Below are positions 36,405-45,097 of a DNA stretch of 48,824 nucleotides, in pieces. The DNA lies in the NCBI GenBank assembly GCA_018648265.1, contig JABGRN010000035.1, forward strand, positions 1 through 48,824, in the 5' to 3' direction. Position 1 is the first letter of the stretch. Every line of letters starts with the position of its first letter. Below the pieces are notes generated by a model. The model searched no databases and was not told where the DNA came from. It saw only the letters and a program-made list of their open reading frames with translations. The position numbers were made by a program, and so were the translations under genes. The stretch comes from Prolixibacteraceae bacterium (lineage in GTDB: Bacteria > Bacteroidota > Bacteroidia > Bacteroidales > Prolixibacteraceae).

Positions 36405-37838
36405 TTAAACCAAAGGTAAAATTTTTGAAAGAATCATAACTGCAATCAAACCTGTTAAACCCATCACCGCCAGCAGAATAGAAAAATGACGAACCGTTTC
36501 TTTCTCTTCCATTCCGGCCATTTTAGTAATGATCCAAAATGCGCTATCGTTCATCCATGCAAATATTTTTGAACCACAACCAATTGCCATTGCCAAATAA
36601 ACCGGATGAAAATGCAGACCTGCACTGGCAAGTCCGCTCATAACTCCGATGGCAGTCACCATTGCAACAGTTGCAGATCCCTGCGCTGTTCTAACCGCCG
36701 CAGTAATAAAAAATGCCATTGGTAAAAGTGCCATTTGATAATTAGCGGCTAAATCCTCAATCCTGATTCCAATGCCGGTTTGCTGGAGCATTTGTCCGAA
36801 TGCCCCGCCGGACGCTGTAATCAGGATAATAATACCTGCACTGGACAAAGATTCATAAATGAATTTTTGAAATTTTTTGACATCCTTTAATCTCGACCAA
36901 AGTAAATAAAGGGCAATTACCGAAGATAATGCAAGGGCAATATTAGCATCGCCAATTGTTGAAAAAATATTTACCAATGTTTTTTGAAATGAACTCAGAT
37001 TAACTCCATTTCCACTTGCCATCATTTTAGAAATTGTATTGCCAGTAATTAAGAGAATTGGAAGCAACACTGGTAAAATAGAAATCCATAAACCCGGCAA
37101 ATCCTTTTTTTCTTTTTCTGAGAATTCTTTCAGGTCTTCAACACTGATATCGGGAGTATCGCGCATAGGTAAATCCCATTTTCGAGTCGCCCAAACGGAA
37201 TAAGCATAACCACCCAAAACCGTAATTATCCCGATAACCAATCCAGCTATTATCATTGTGCCCAAATCAATTCCCATTTCTTCGGCCACAAATAGTGGTC
37301 CCGGAGTTGGCGGAATTAACGAATGTGCCATCACACCTCCTGCCATGACCGTCATTAAATAAAGTCCAAATTTTTTAGGATTTCGTACGCCGATTGATTT
37401 TACAATTGGTATCATTAAATAGAAAACAGTATCGAAAAATACGGGAATAGCGAGAGTAAAGCTTCCGGTCAAAAATGCCAAAGATGCATTCTTCTTTCCG
37501 AACAATCCTAGCAGGCTTCGCACAATTCGCTCAGCAGCACCACTTCTCATTAACGAAACTCCAATAATGGAAGCCAATGCAATTAAAATCCCAATTTTTC
37601 CGCTGGTATTTCCAAAAGCCTGGGCAAGTCTTCTGCCAATTCCCAAATTTGAAAGAGACTGTGTTTCCAGATCGGACAAACCGCTATGAATTGCATAGTT
37701 AAGAATGAGATCGGGGGACGTTAATAATCCGGTTACAAGGGCAGCAAACAACAGTGAAATAACAGCATGCAATTTTAATACAATGATGCAAAAAAGGACA
37801 ACGGCTGTTCCTATCAGAATAATTACAATTGGATCCAT
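36405..37838 (-). CDS. GntP-family gluconate/aldarate permease
   Basis: 477 residues, about 12-14 membrane segments. The GntP-family pattern is clear: an early LKLHAVISLLFAALVTG, an internal FGNTSGKIGILIALASIIG, PVFFDTVFYLMIP, SLIPPTPGPLFVAEE and near the end RTAQGSATVAMVTA. Family members import gluconate and related sugar acids by proton symport. Its operon position directly before garD makes galactarate, glucarate or galacturonate the likely substrate; E. coli uses an MFS carrier (GarP) for this, so the carrier type is swapped here. A palindrome lies 16 bp upstream of the start. Confidence 0.92.
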   Translation of the reverse strand: MDPIVIILIGTAVVLFCIIVLKLHAVISLLFAALVTGLLTSPDLILNYAIHSGLSDLETQSLSNLGIGRRLAQAFGNTSGKIGILIALASIIGVSLMRSGAAERIVRSLLGLFGKKNASLAFLTGSFTLAIPVFFDTVFYLMIPIVKSIGVRNPKKFGLYLMTVMAGGVMAHSLIPPTPGPLFVAEEMGIDLGTMIIAGLVIGIITVLGGYAYSVWATRKWDLPMRDTPDISVEDLKEFSEKEKKDLPGLWISILPVLLPILLITGNTISKMMASGNGVNLSSFQKTLVNIFSTIGDANIALALSSVIALYLLWSRLKDVKKFQKFIYESLSSAGIIILITASGGAFGQMLQQTGIGIRIEDLAANYQMALLPMAFFITAAVRTAQGSATVAMVTAIGVMSGLASAGLHFHPVYLAMAIGCGSKIFAWMNDSAFWIITKMAGMEEKETVRHFSILLAVMGLTGLIAVMILSKILPLV

Positions 37839-37853
37839 AAGTTGTTGGTTTCT

Positions 37854-37870
37854 ATGTAAAATGTTTACAT
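37854..37870. promoter_or_regulatory. Candidate operator upstream of the gntP-garD-garR operon
   Basis: ATGTAAAATGTTTACAT has perfect 7-bp dyad arms around a 3-bp centre, 16 bp before the permease ATG. It is followed directly by ATTGGTTTAGTTT (37869-37881), which recurs at 41835-41847 upstream of the Gfo/Idh/MocA gene. A possible promoter (TTG, 18 nt, TATTTTTA on the minus strand) lies further upstream. A GntR- or LacI-type repressor would fit, but none is encoded in the window. Confidence 0.45.
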
Positions 37871-38009
37871 TGGTTTAGTTTAATTGCAGTAAAAATAAAT
37901 ATTTAAATAACCTGACAATAACATTATGGTGAGAAACATTATTTCTAAAGCTGTTTTACGACAAGAAAAATCGGGTATTGTTTTTTATGTCAGCTTTCCT
38001 ACTCATGAT

Positions 38010-38723
38010 TTATCGCCATTGAATTAACGCACTATTAAGAGCTTCTTCAATTCGCCACTGGGGTTTGTGAAAATAAATAAGCCCGTGGCCTGGTAACATA
38101 ATATGCATATCCATTTTTGCAAACCGGCCCAATGATTCAGTGTATATTTTTTTATTAAAATCAATTGATCCGTCCCATCCAAAATCACCAGAGAGTAATG
38201 TTCCTATTATATCGCCACTAACCACAATATGTTTTTTTTCATGAACAAAAGAATATGCTGTACATCCCATAGTATGTCCGGGGAAATGCATTACTTCAAT
38301 TCTTTTTCCCAATAAAAGAAGATTATCCCCTTCATTTACGATTTTATCAACTTTTACCGGCATCATTTTTTTATGATACAAATAGCCGCAACATCTTTCA
38401 TCTCCCGCTGCAACTGCTTCGGCAGTTTCTTTAATAGCGATAATTTCAACTCCGCGGTCTTTCAAAATATGCGCACCGCCTGAGTGATCTAAGTGAGGAT
38501 GAGTTAAAAGGCAATGCCGGATATCGTCGGGCGACAAACCCCAATATTTCATATTATTAAAAATTTGATCCATCGTGTTGCCGCAGCCACAATCAAACAT
38601 AATCAATCCATCCTGGGTTTGCAGGATGTAAGAATTTCCATCATTCCATAAAGCCCCTTTCTCATCAAATGTTACTCCATTTAAATCGCCTCCTACCTGG
38701 TAAAGGTTTTTCAATATTTGCAT
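38010..38723 (-). CDS. MBL-fold metallohydrolase in the aldarate region
   Basis: 237 residues without a signal peptide. The zinc motif is THPHLDHSGG (HxHxDH), followed by FPGHTMGCTAY, VVSGDIIGT and a final LPGHGLIYFH. Glyoxalase-II-like length. The gene lies between the PL22-like lyase and the GntP permease in the same direction. A role in hydrolysing a sugar-acid lactone, such as the galactarolactone made by uronate dehydrogenases, would suit the context but is speculative. The family is certain; the substrate is not. Confidence 0.85.
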   Translation of the reverse strand: MQILKNLYQVGGDLNGVTFDEKGALWNDGNSYILQTQDGLIMFDCGCGNTMDQIFNNMKYWGLSPDDIRHCLLTHPHLDHSGGAHILKDRGVEIIAIKETAEAVAAGDERCCGYLYHKKMMPVKVDKIVNEGDNLLLLGKRIEVMHFPGHTMGCTAYSFVHEKKHIVVSGDIIGTLLSGDFGWDGSIDFNKKIYTESLGRFAKMDMHIMLPGHGLIYFHKPQWRIEEALNSALIQWR

Positions 38724-39079
38724 AATAATTATCTGTTTATTTCTGTTTTTTGATAAAATTGTAACTAATCAGTTTGTAAATTAGCCGCCGAAAATGTTCA
38801 GTGCTGTTTTAAAATTATTAATTCAATTAAGTACATTTTCTCTTATACTGCATTGAATTATACCGATTTGGCAACAAAATGTCGCAACCTTTCACTTTGT
38901 TCAGGTTGCTTTTTTGATGTATTATCGGCATTAACTCCCGAAATAGATTCGGGAAAGGCTATTGTAACTTCAAAATTTGCTACGGTATTTTGAAGAACAA
39001 TTGGTATTAACCGTAAATAACTGGTACTATTGTTTATTGTAACGTTGGTTTTTATTTGAAACAATTGTGGTTAAATTTT
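38724..39079. other. Intergenic region holding a MITE copy
   Basis: The 356-bp gap between the PL22-like gene and the MBL gene is mostly filled by the inverted-repeat element at 38860-39008. The remaining 136 bp before the MBL start is AT-rich, with no consensus promoter that I can support. Confidence 0.5.
38860..39008 (+). mobile_element. Miniature inverted-repeat element, copy B
   Basis: Begins ATACCGATTTGGCAAC, ends CAATTGGTATT. It holds three internal hairpins: GCAACCT/AGGTTGC (38884-38890, 38903-38909), CCCGAA/TTCGGG (38937-38942, 38948-38953) and CTTCAAAAT/ATTTTGAAG (38968-38976, 38987-38995). The first and last are shared wholly or partly with the copies at 335-440 and 13049-13175. 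This is the longest and apparently most complete copy. Confidence 0.7.
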
Positions 39080-40240
39080 TCACGAATCTTTAATTTCTTT
39101 TATAGGTATCACATACACCTGATGCGTTCCGGTTTTAGCAACATCGGAAGTATAAATTATATAATTTCCTGAAGTACTAAAATTGGGATGGACATGAACA
39201 TTTCCTAAGCTTCTTTCTATACTAGCATTGGGCCAGCAAAGAAACTCAGTCTTTCCATCATCCAGATTTAAAAGAATTAAAGGATTATTATGTGGTTCCT
39301 GTCCATCGGAAATAAACCATTTTCCATCCTGACTGACTGTACCGTGCCCTAATTTTATAGAATCGTTTGTATAATGTTTTGTATAATCTTTCCCATTTAA
39401 ATCAATTGAGCCAATAGAAGCTGGAAGCCAACCCGGCTGTGATTTTTCGAAAAAGTAGTAACGATTTCCTAATCTCGACCATGAATCGTGGGTTGCCCTG
39501 AAACCGTAGGGAGTAATGAGGTAAGGTTCGTTTGTCTCTTCGTTTACATTAATAATTTGTGCCCTAGCTCTCTCTTCCATCGGCCGGCTCATATCGTTTT
39601 GGGTATCTGGAAGAGGTGCATAAGTTATTAAATTTGGATCAACCGGATTGATTAATTGGTGTGAAAAACTTCCACCTGCCTGTTCCAAAATTTTTAATAT
39701 TTCTTTTGTTTCAAGATTTACTCTGTACAAACAAATTGTGTCGTCTTGTTTTGTATAAACAACGGTATATTTTCCATCGTTTGTAAGTGATGGCCTGAAT
39801 TGTGGTTCTGCCGGTATTTTGCCGGTAAAATCCAAAACCATCTCTTTTTTCAAGGAGTGCACATTCATCCGGTAATATTTCCAATCTGATATATAAACCA
39901 TGTTTTCACCATCCGGATGGATACAGGCACTGCCTACATTTTCGTCGGTTAGTTGGTTTATTTCACCATTGGTTAGGTTGCATCGATATACTTCCATTGT
40001 ACCATTACGTTTCGACTTAAAAATAATATACTTGTCGTCGGATGTAAATGAAGGCGCATAAAAGTAAAAGGCCTCACTCATTGAATCCTGGCTGGTAATT
40101 TGCCAAACTTCATGTCCGGTTTTCTGGTCATTGAATTTAATCCATTCACTTGAGTTTGTTTTTTCTTTCGGTTCGCAGGAAATTAAAGTTGCCAAAAGAT
40201 AGCTCAAAACCAGAACTAAAATTAAAGGTGCATTTTTCAT
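39080..40240 (-). CDS. Lipoprotein oligogalacturonate lyase-like protein (PL22-type propeller)
   Basis: 386 residues. The signal ends in a lipobox (LISC, Cys22). The body is a seven-bladed TolB-like propeller with repeating SFTSDDKYIIF, HPDGENMVYIS, SLTNDGKYTVV and TVSQDGKWFIS strands. Histidines in RATHDSWSRLG (H251), KLGHGTVS (H299) and NVHVHPNFS (H349, H351) match the metal-binding style of PL22 oligogalacturonide lyases, which cut unsaturated or saturated digalacturonate to 4-deoxy-5-keto uronates. The location beside galactarate catabolism genes supports pectin use. A lipid-anchored form would act in the periplasm or at the surface, unlike the cytoplasmic classical enzyme. Activity is inferred. 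Confidence 0.75.
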   Translation of the reverse strand: MKNAPLILVLVLSYLLATLISCEPKEKTNSSEWIKFNDQKTGHEVWQITSQDSMSEAFYFYAPSFTSDDKYIIFKSKRNGTMEVYRCNLTNGEINQLTDENVGSACIHPDGENMVYISDWKYYRMNVHSLKKEMVLDFTGKIPAEPQFRPSLTNDGKYTVVYTKQDDTICLYRVNLETKEILKILEQAGGSFSHQLINPVDPNLITYAPLPDTQNDMSRPMEERARAQIINVNEETNEPYLITPYGFRATHDSWSRLGNRYYFFEKSQPGWLPASIGSIDLNGKDYTKHYTNDSIKLGHGTVSQDGKWFISDGQEPHNNPLILLNLDDGKTEFLCWPNASIERSLGNVHVHPNFSTSGNYIIYTSDVAKTGTHQVYVIPIKEIKDS

Positions 40241-40365
40241 TTATTGATTTTTAAATTAAGATTTTCCAAAACGATTTTTAGTTTATAACTTCCCCATTAC
40301 TTCATTTTAATAGTTTCCCTGATAATTTTTATTTAGTTGCATCCGATCAGTTCCCTTTATGAAAC

Positions 40366-41724
40366 TTAAACCTTATCTGGCATAATATAAGGCTCACGAT
40401 AAACTCTTGTAAGTAATTTATCAGCTCCCTGATCATTAATAAATTTCTCGGTTTCAGGATTAAAGTTTAATTCCCGGCCAATACGATAGGCTATTATTCC
40501 TAAATTACACAAAGCTGATGACAAATGTCCGTCAATCATTGGTTTGTCAAGATCTTCTCTGCGCCCGCTTCTTACACAATCAACCAGATTCTTCCATCCA
40601 TTACTCCTGGTTTCCTGCGGGAAATCATCTTCAGATTTAAATTGCCCGGGTTCATTTTTCTTACCAAAATATGTTTTATACCCACTCCCGCTTAACGACA
40701 TCCATCCTTTATCTCCATAAACAAAAACGACACCTTTATCCTCCGGTATTCCTTCCGGATGAACAGAAAGGCATCTTACTTCATTTTGAATAACCATTCC
40801 ATCCTCGTACTCGTAGGTGGCATCCATAATATTTGGTGTTTCCTGCTCATTTCCACGTCCGTATAATCCTCCTGAACAATGAATTTTTACAGGATGGGCG
40901 TTCTTGTTTAAAGCCCAGCGCGCTGTATCCATTCTGTATATTGCATTATTACCCATTTCTGCCGTGCCGGTATCCCAAAACCAGTGCCAGTGATACAAAA
41001 ATCTATTCAGATTAAAAGCTCGGTAGGGTGCCGGGCCGAGAAACATATCCCAATTAACACCATTTGGAACCGGGCTGTCGGGAAAAGTTCCAATGGGTTC
41101 ACGGTATCTCCAGGTTATACCTCTGGCCATATAAACCTTTCCTAATATTCCATCGTGAACTAATTTAATTCCTTCTTTCACTGCCTGGCTGCTTCTGTAA
41201 CAAATTCCGGACTGGACAATTCGGTTGTATTTCATGGTTGCCTCCACCATTTTACGGCCTTCGTAAACGTTGTGACTTGACGGTTTTTCTACATAAACAT
41301 CTTTTCCGGCCTGGCAAGCCCAAACAGTATGAAGTGCATGCCAATGATCTGGTGTTGCTATTGATATAATATCAATATCTTTATCTTCCAGGATATTTCG
41401 CATATCAACCTCGGTTCCAGGTTTTGTTCCAAATAATTCTTCCACCTCTTTTGAAACTCCGGGGAATAATCTTTCGTCAACATCGCAAATGGTTTTAACA
41501 TTTACATTTTGCATTTTTGCATACTCCCTAATATGAACAATGCCGCGGCCGCGAATTATTCCTCTAACGCGCTCACGTTCTCCACCGGCACCGATAACAG
41601 CTACGTTTACTCTTTCATTAGGGCTGTCTGTTACCATGTTTCGAATATAAGCGGGAGCAACCAACGCAGCACCAGCCATGGATGCAGAATTTTTTAAAAA
41701 TTTTCGTCTTTTAATTGGTTCCAT
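40366..41724 (-). CDS. Tat-exported Gfo/Idh/MocA family oxidoreductase
   Basis: 452 residues. The Tat signal is KRRKFLKNSASMAGAAL; the Rossmann start is VNVAVIGAGGERERVRG, with a long insertion containing IRGRGIVHIREYAK. EKPSSHNVYEG and WFWDTGTAEMGNNAIYRMD are the family's central motifs. It resembles the 25.2-kb enzyme at its end (TEKFINDQGADKLLTRVYR against the other's DEGANRLI), so both belong to the same periplasmic subgroup. It lies 125 bp upstream of the PL22-like lyase in the same direction and may process an oligouronate or keto-sugar. The substrate is unknown. Confidence 0.9.
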   Translation of the reverse strand: MEPIKRRKFLKNSASMAGAALVAPAYIRNMVTDSPNERVNVAVIGAGGERERVRGIIRGRGIVHIREYAKMQNVNVKTICDVDERLFPGVSKEVEELFGTKPGTEVDMRNILEDKDIDIISIATPDHWHALHTVWACQAGKDVYVEKPSSHNVYEGRKMVEATMKYNRIVQSGICYRSSQAVKEGIKLVHDGILGKVYMARGITWRYREPIGTFPDSPVPNGVNWDMFLGPAPYRAFNLNRFLYHWHWFWDTGTAEMGNNAIYRMDTARWALNKNAHPVKIHCSGGLYGRGNEQETPNIMDATYEYEDGMVIQNEVRCLSVHPEGIPEDKGVVFVYGDKGWMSLSGSGYKTYFGKKNEPGQFKSEDDFPQETRSNGWKNLVDCVRSGRREDLDKPMIDGHLSSALCNLGIIAYRIGRELNFNPETEKFINDQGADKLLTRVYREPYIMPDKV

Positions 41725-42267
41725 AATTTTTTGGTTTAAATAGTTTTCCTTAGGTTTATTTTAATAATTTCTGATTTAAAGATTCTTTATTAACACAAAG
41801 CTTGAGAATAATTGTCACGAATTGAAATGGGTAAATTGGTTTAGTTTTTACTTTTTCAAGATACAAAAAAATCCTTTGAACATCAATAATATGAGAAAAC
41901 TGTCAAAATCAGGCATAAAAATTTTCAATGAAATAAAAAAGTTTATAAGATTGATTTTCCACTTATGCGATTGGTTCTATTCAATATGAAAATCAAAATT
42001 CAACCTAAAAGAGTTTCCTTAAAATTTAATTTTTCATCATTTTCCTCAACTGCATTGAGTAATTTAACAAAATAGTATGTGAATTTAATGTAATTATGAG
42101 GCGTTGAAAGTCAATTTCCAAGCATTGTCATTTCTTTGTATATCAATTCATTAAAAAACAATTGTTTTTATTTTCTTCCTGTTTTTTTATTTTTATTCAT
42201 ATTTCTTGGAAAGAATTTTGGCAAAAAATTGAGAACAATTTTTGGAAACCTATATTGAAGTTTAGGT
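41725..42267. other. Noncoding stretch between the catabolic region and the Fic gene
   Basis: 543 bp of AT-rich sequence. It holds ATTGGTTTAGTTT at 41835-41847 (shared with the gntP upstream region) and an AAAAACAATTGTTTTT palindrome near 42156-42172 that could terminate the leftward Fic transcript. A 32-codon ATG frame near 41892 is not convincing. No RNA gene was recognised. Confidence 0.5.
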
Positions 42268-43752
42268 TTAAGTTATAGCCTTCATTTTAAGTTTACCTTC
42301 GTCAGGTTCGAGAAATGCATTAGATTTTTCTAAATAACTTTGCATTTCGTCTATATTATTACCAGCTATAGTTGAACTGAATTCATGAATTCTGGATAAC
42401 ATTCTTACAAGAGCATCAGGTTCCCTCTGTCTGGTCAGTTTCTTCAAAGCTAAAATGTAATCTTCTCTATACACGGTAGGAATAATTATTTTTGATTGAT
42501 TCTTACTTAGTAGTTCAGCATTCATCATTACTCTGGCAATTCTTCCATTCCCATCAAGAAAGGGATGAATTTCACTTATGGCAAACATAATATATGCAGC
42601 TCTTGAGAACGGATGCTTTAATGCGTTATAGAAATCGAAACACTTTATCAATGTACCATTAACCAGGTTCATTTCCACAAATGCAGTATTACCGGCAAAA
42701 TTGTTTTTATCCTTAAATATTCCTGGCTTTTTATCTTCTCTTGCTGAAAGTAGAATTTTATGTCTGTATTTTAATATTTTAATTAATTCTTCCGGCGTTT
42801 GAGGTATAATATTCATTTCCTTACGATTTGAAACTATTTGGTAAGTTCCTAATACATCATGGGAATCAGCATGCCTTGATGGCAGAGGGATTTGAGTCTC
42901 GATTATTTGCTTTGCCTGAGCAATTTCGAACTTAGTACCTTCAATATAATTTGAAAAATAACTTTCGAAGAATGCAAAATTCTTGAATGATGATGTTTCA
43001 ATGTTTTTATCTTCCCAATATTTAAACTCATATTGGGTTAATGTTTGAAATAAAATCTCGAATAATTCTAAGCGAGAGGGATCATACGGAATTCCAAATG
43101 CTCGTGCTAATGCAATAGGTGATTGAAGTATTTTAGAAGAATGTGTTGAGAGTAGTGCGCTTATGATTTTGTTTAGCTTTTCAAATTCCTTAGGCATTTC
43201 TAATTCAACCGATATTTTTTTTGCCCTATCTCGTATATTATTCAATTCTTTTTCTCCATGCACGTGTATTATTTGCTCAAGTTTCTCTTCTATCTCCGGG
43301 TATGTTAATGTCTTAGAATCTGCTCCGGTTTTTCTTGATGTTTGGAGATTTTCCAGTAGTGCCCTTTCCCTTTGGGAAGCAAATAATTGTCCTGAGAGTG
43401 GATTGTCTCCTTCAATTGGGACTTTCCCTTCCAATAGTCGTATTGTAATACCAGGGATTTTTGCCTTTTTTGAATAGGAATGAGTTAAGAATATTTGTCC
43501 TGTTGATGTTGGTTTAAATTCTAATGCAGATCTATGGCTTAATACCGCTCCGGGGTATAGGTGACCAAGTATTAGAAATAGGTTTCTTCTAATTATAATT
43601 TCAGGTTCATCTTCTAAATTCCCGGAATAAAGTCGGGGAGCTAATTTTTTTATCTGTCCCTCTTTTTCAAGTTTTGAAATTGCTTTTGAAATCTTTGAAT
43701 CCGAAGAACCAAAAATAATTTCTTGTAGATGTATAGGTAAATTTTTTTCCAT
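42268..43752 (-). CDS. AbiEi-like DNA-binding domain fused to a Fic domain
   Basis: 494 residues, cytoplasmic. Residues about 1-200 resemble the AbiEi antitoxin/winged-helix type (SKISKAISKLEKEGQIKKLAPRLYSG, then GAVLSHRSALE). The C-terminal part is a Fic domain: the active-site loop HPFLDGNGRIAR spans 396-407, matching HxFx(D/E)GNGRxxR with the catalytic His396. SNYIEG at 267-272 fits the inhibitory helix motif (S/T)xxxE(G/N) of class II Fic proteins, placed N-terminal to the core. Expected activity is AMP transfer from ATP to a protein, held off by the built-in helix. The DNA-binding domain and four palindromes upstream suggest autoregulation. No separate toxin or antitoxin gene is adjacent. 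Confidence 0.88.
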   Translation of the reverse strand: MEKNLPIHLQEIIFGSSDSKISKAISKLEKEGQIKKLAPRLYSGNLEDEPEIIIRRNLFLILGHLYPGAVLSHRSALEFKPTSTGQIFLTHSYSKKAKIPGITIRLLEGKVPIEGDNPLSGQLFASQRERALLENLQTSRKTGADSKTLTYPEIEEKLEQIIHVHGEKELNNIRDRAKKISVELEMPKEFEKLNKIISALLSTHSSKILQSPIALARAFGIPYDPSRLELFEILFQTLTQYEFKYWEDKNIETSSFKNFAFFESYFSNYIEGTKFEIAQAKQIIETQIPLPSRHADSHDVLGTYQIVSNRKEMNIIPQTPEELIKILKYRHKILLSAREDKKPGIFKDKNNFAGNTAFVEMNLVNGTLIKCFDFYNALKHPFSRAAYIMFAISEIHPFLDGNGRIARVMMNAELLSKNQSKIIIPTVYREDYILALKKLTRQREPDALVRMLSRIHEFSSTIAGNNIDEMQSYLEKSNAFLEPDEGKLKMKAIT

Positions 43753-43775
43753 TATGCAAGTATAATTTTGATAAA

Positions 43776-43898
43776 TGTAAAATATTTTCCACTAAACTCC
43801 AAGAATCGGAAAATAAATTCGATTAAAACCGAAAGAAAGGGTAGAAAATAATTTCTATTAATACCGACAATACACAACAGTGTGAAAAATATTTTCCA
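43776..43898. promoter_or_regulatory. Four related palindromes upstream of the Fic gene
   Basis: Four sites share a GAAAATA(N)TTT-like dyad: TGTAAAATATTTTCCA (43776-43791), TCGGAAAATAAATTCGA (43806-43822), TAGAAAATAATTTCTA (43842-43857) and TGTGAAAAATATTTTCCA (43881-43898). Centre spacings are about 30, 36 and 40 bp. They end 24 bp before the Fic gene's ATG and lie across its promoter region. Best read as operators for the fusion protein's own winged-helix domain. Confidence 0.5.
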
Positions 43899-44308
43899 TT
43901 AGAATATACTTTTGTCAATATAGTCAAGGTACAATACTAATTTTATACGTGGATTATTTTTGATGAAAATCTAAGAAATCAGAAAAATGTCAGATCTTGA
44001 AAATATTTTGGTACATTTTTTTGCAGGAATATTGGTTGTGTTGTAGTTGCCGCGCCCCGTTTTTATCTCGGTATAAAGGAATGTGAGGTTTTTAGTTTTT
44101 ATGATAGGTTAAACTTGTAATAAAATAATACACCATAAAAAAGCACATTCCAAAAAATGATAATATAACCTAAATCCCAAGTATATGTTTCAAGGTGTTA
44201 CACCCGATTTGCTGGTTGCCATTATGCATGTATAATTAACCCGGTTAAGTTGGCGAGAAATGAACTTAAATACCGAGGGCTGGATGAAAATGGGAAATGG
44301 GTTGGGTT
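43899..44308. other. Intergenic stretch with a possible YopX-like gene fragment
   Basis: No intact gene. GGAATGTG and CACATTCC (around 44080-44160) form a widely spaced inverted repeat. On the plus strand, a frame open from 44169 to the TAA at 44310-44312 encodes 47 residues without an ATG, ending ELKYRGLDENGKWVGF. That run resembles the start of phage- or plasmid-borne YopX-type proteins, so this may be a remnant. It is too short to be sure. Confidence 0.3.
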
Positions 44309-45046
44309 TTAAGAACTGGGTAATTGTAAATCAATAATAATTCTTGTGCCAGGTTGTATTTTGTTATGAGGATGCAAATTGGAAGCTGTTGTTTTTATCT
44401 TATACCGGTAGTAATCCTCAAACAGTTTAAAATACTCATCCATAATTATTAATCCTTTGCCATTATTTACCCGGAATTGTTCTTCTTTAATTCCGGTGCC
44501 ATTATCTGAAATTTCAAAAATGTAATTATAATTACCAACCTTTTTGATATCGACAGTAAGAATTCCACCCGACTTTAAATCATTCAATCCATGTTTGATA
44601 GCGTTCTCCACATACGTGTGTATAATCATTTTTGGAACAAGAACTGCTAAATCAATATTATCATCGACATTCATTTTAAATTGATAACGGTCTTTAAATC
44701 TTAGCTTCTGAAGATTCAGATAGTCTTTTACAAACTTAATTTCATTATTCAATGTACGGGTAAGCTCATTGGCTTCATTCATCAACATCCGTAGCATTTT
44801 AGAATTTTTTGAGAGATAATTGTACGCTTCCTCTGACTCCCCTGATTTTACCATTCTTCCAATGGAATTTAAAACGTTAAATGTAAAATGGGGGGTAAGT
44901 TGGTTTTTAATATTTTGAAACTGTAATTCCGTTAAGCGCTTTTCTGTTTCGTATTGTTTAATAATCCTTTTTTGTTGGGAACGGAGCAAAGCATAAGACA
45001 GGAATAAAAAAAGTAGATAGATGCCGGGATATATAAGAAATTCCAA
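44309..45046 (-). CDS. LytS/YehU-type histidine kinase half of a split sensor kinase
   Basis: 245 residues from a TTG at 45046; no ATG is available nearby. One membrane segment (about 5-22), a linker, then the His_kinase (PF06580) domain with the phospho-acceptor in NQLTPHFTFNVLNSIG, the N box YVENAIKHGL and the G box SDNGTGIKEE. The frame remains open upstream to a TAA at 45098-45100, which is the stop of the FG-GAP gene in the same frame. The two ORFs together would be a single 691-residue sensor kinase: membrane helix, periplasmic FG-GAP sensor, second helix, kinase. The partner is the LytTR regulator encoded upstream. As it stands, this half has poor translation signals. Confidence 0.75.
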   Translation of the reverse strand: MEFLIYPGIYLLFLFLSYALLRSQQKRIIKQYETEKRLTELQFQNIKNQLTPHFTFNVLNSIGRMVKSGESEEAYNYLSKNSKMLRMLMNEANELTRTLNNEIKFVKDYLNLQKLRFKDRYQFKMNVDDNIDLAVLVPKMIIHTYVENAIKHGLNDLKSGGILTVDIKKVGNYNYIFEISDNGTGIKEEQFRVNNGKGLIIMDEYFKLFEDYYRYKIKTTASNLHPHNKIQPGTRIIIDLQLPSS

Positions 45047-45097
45047 ATAGTAAAACTGATTTTTACCGTATGTAATTAAATAACCGGTTTTTGTATC

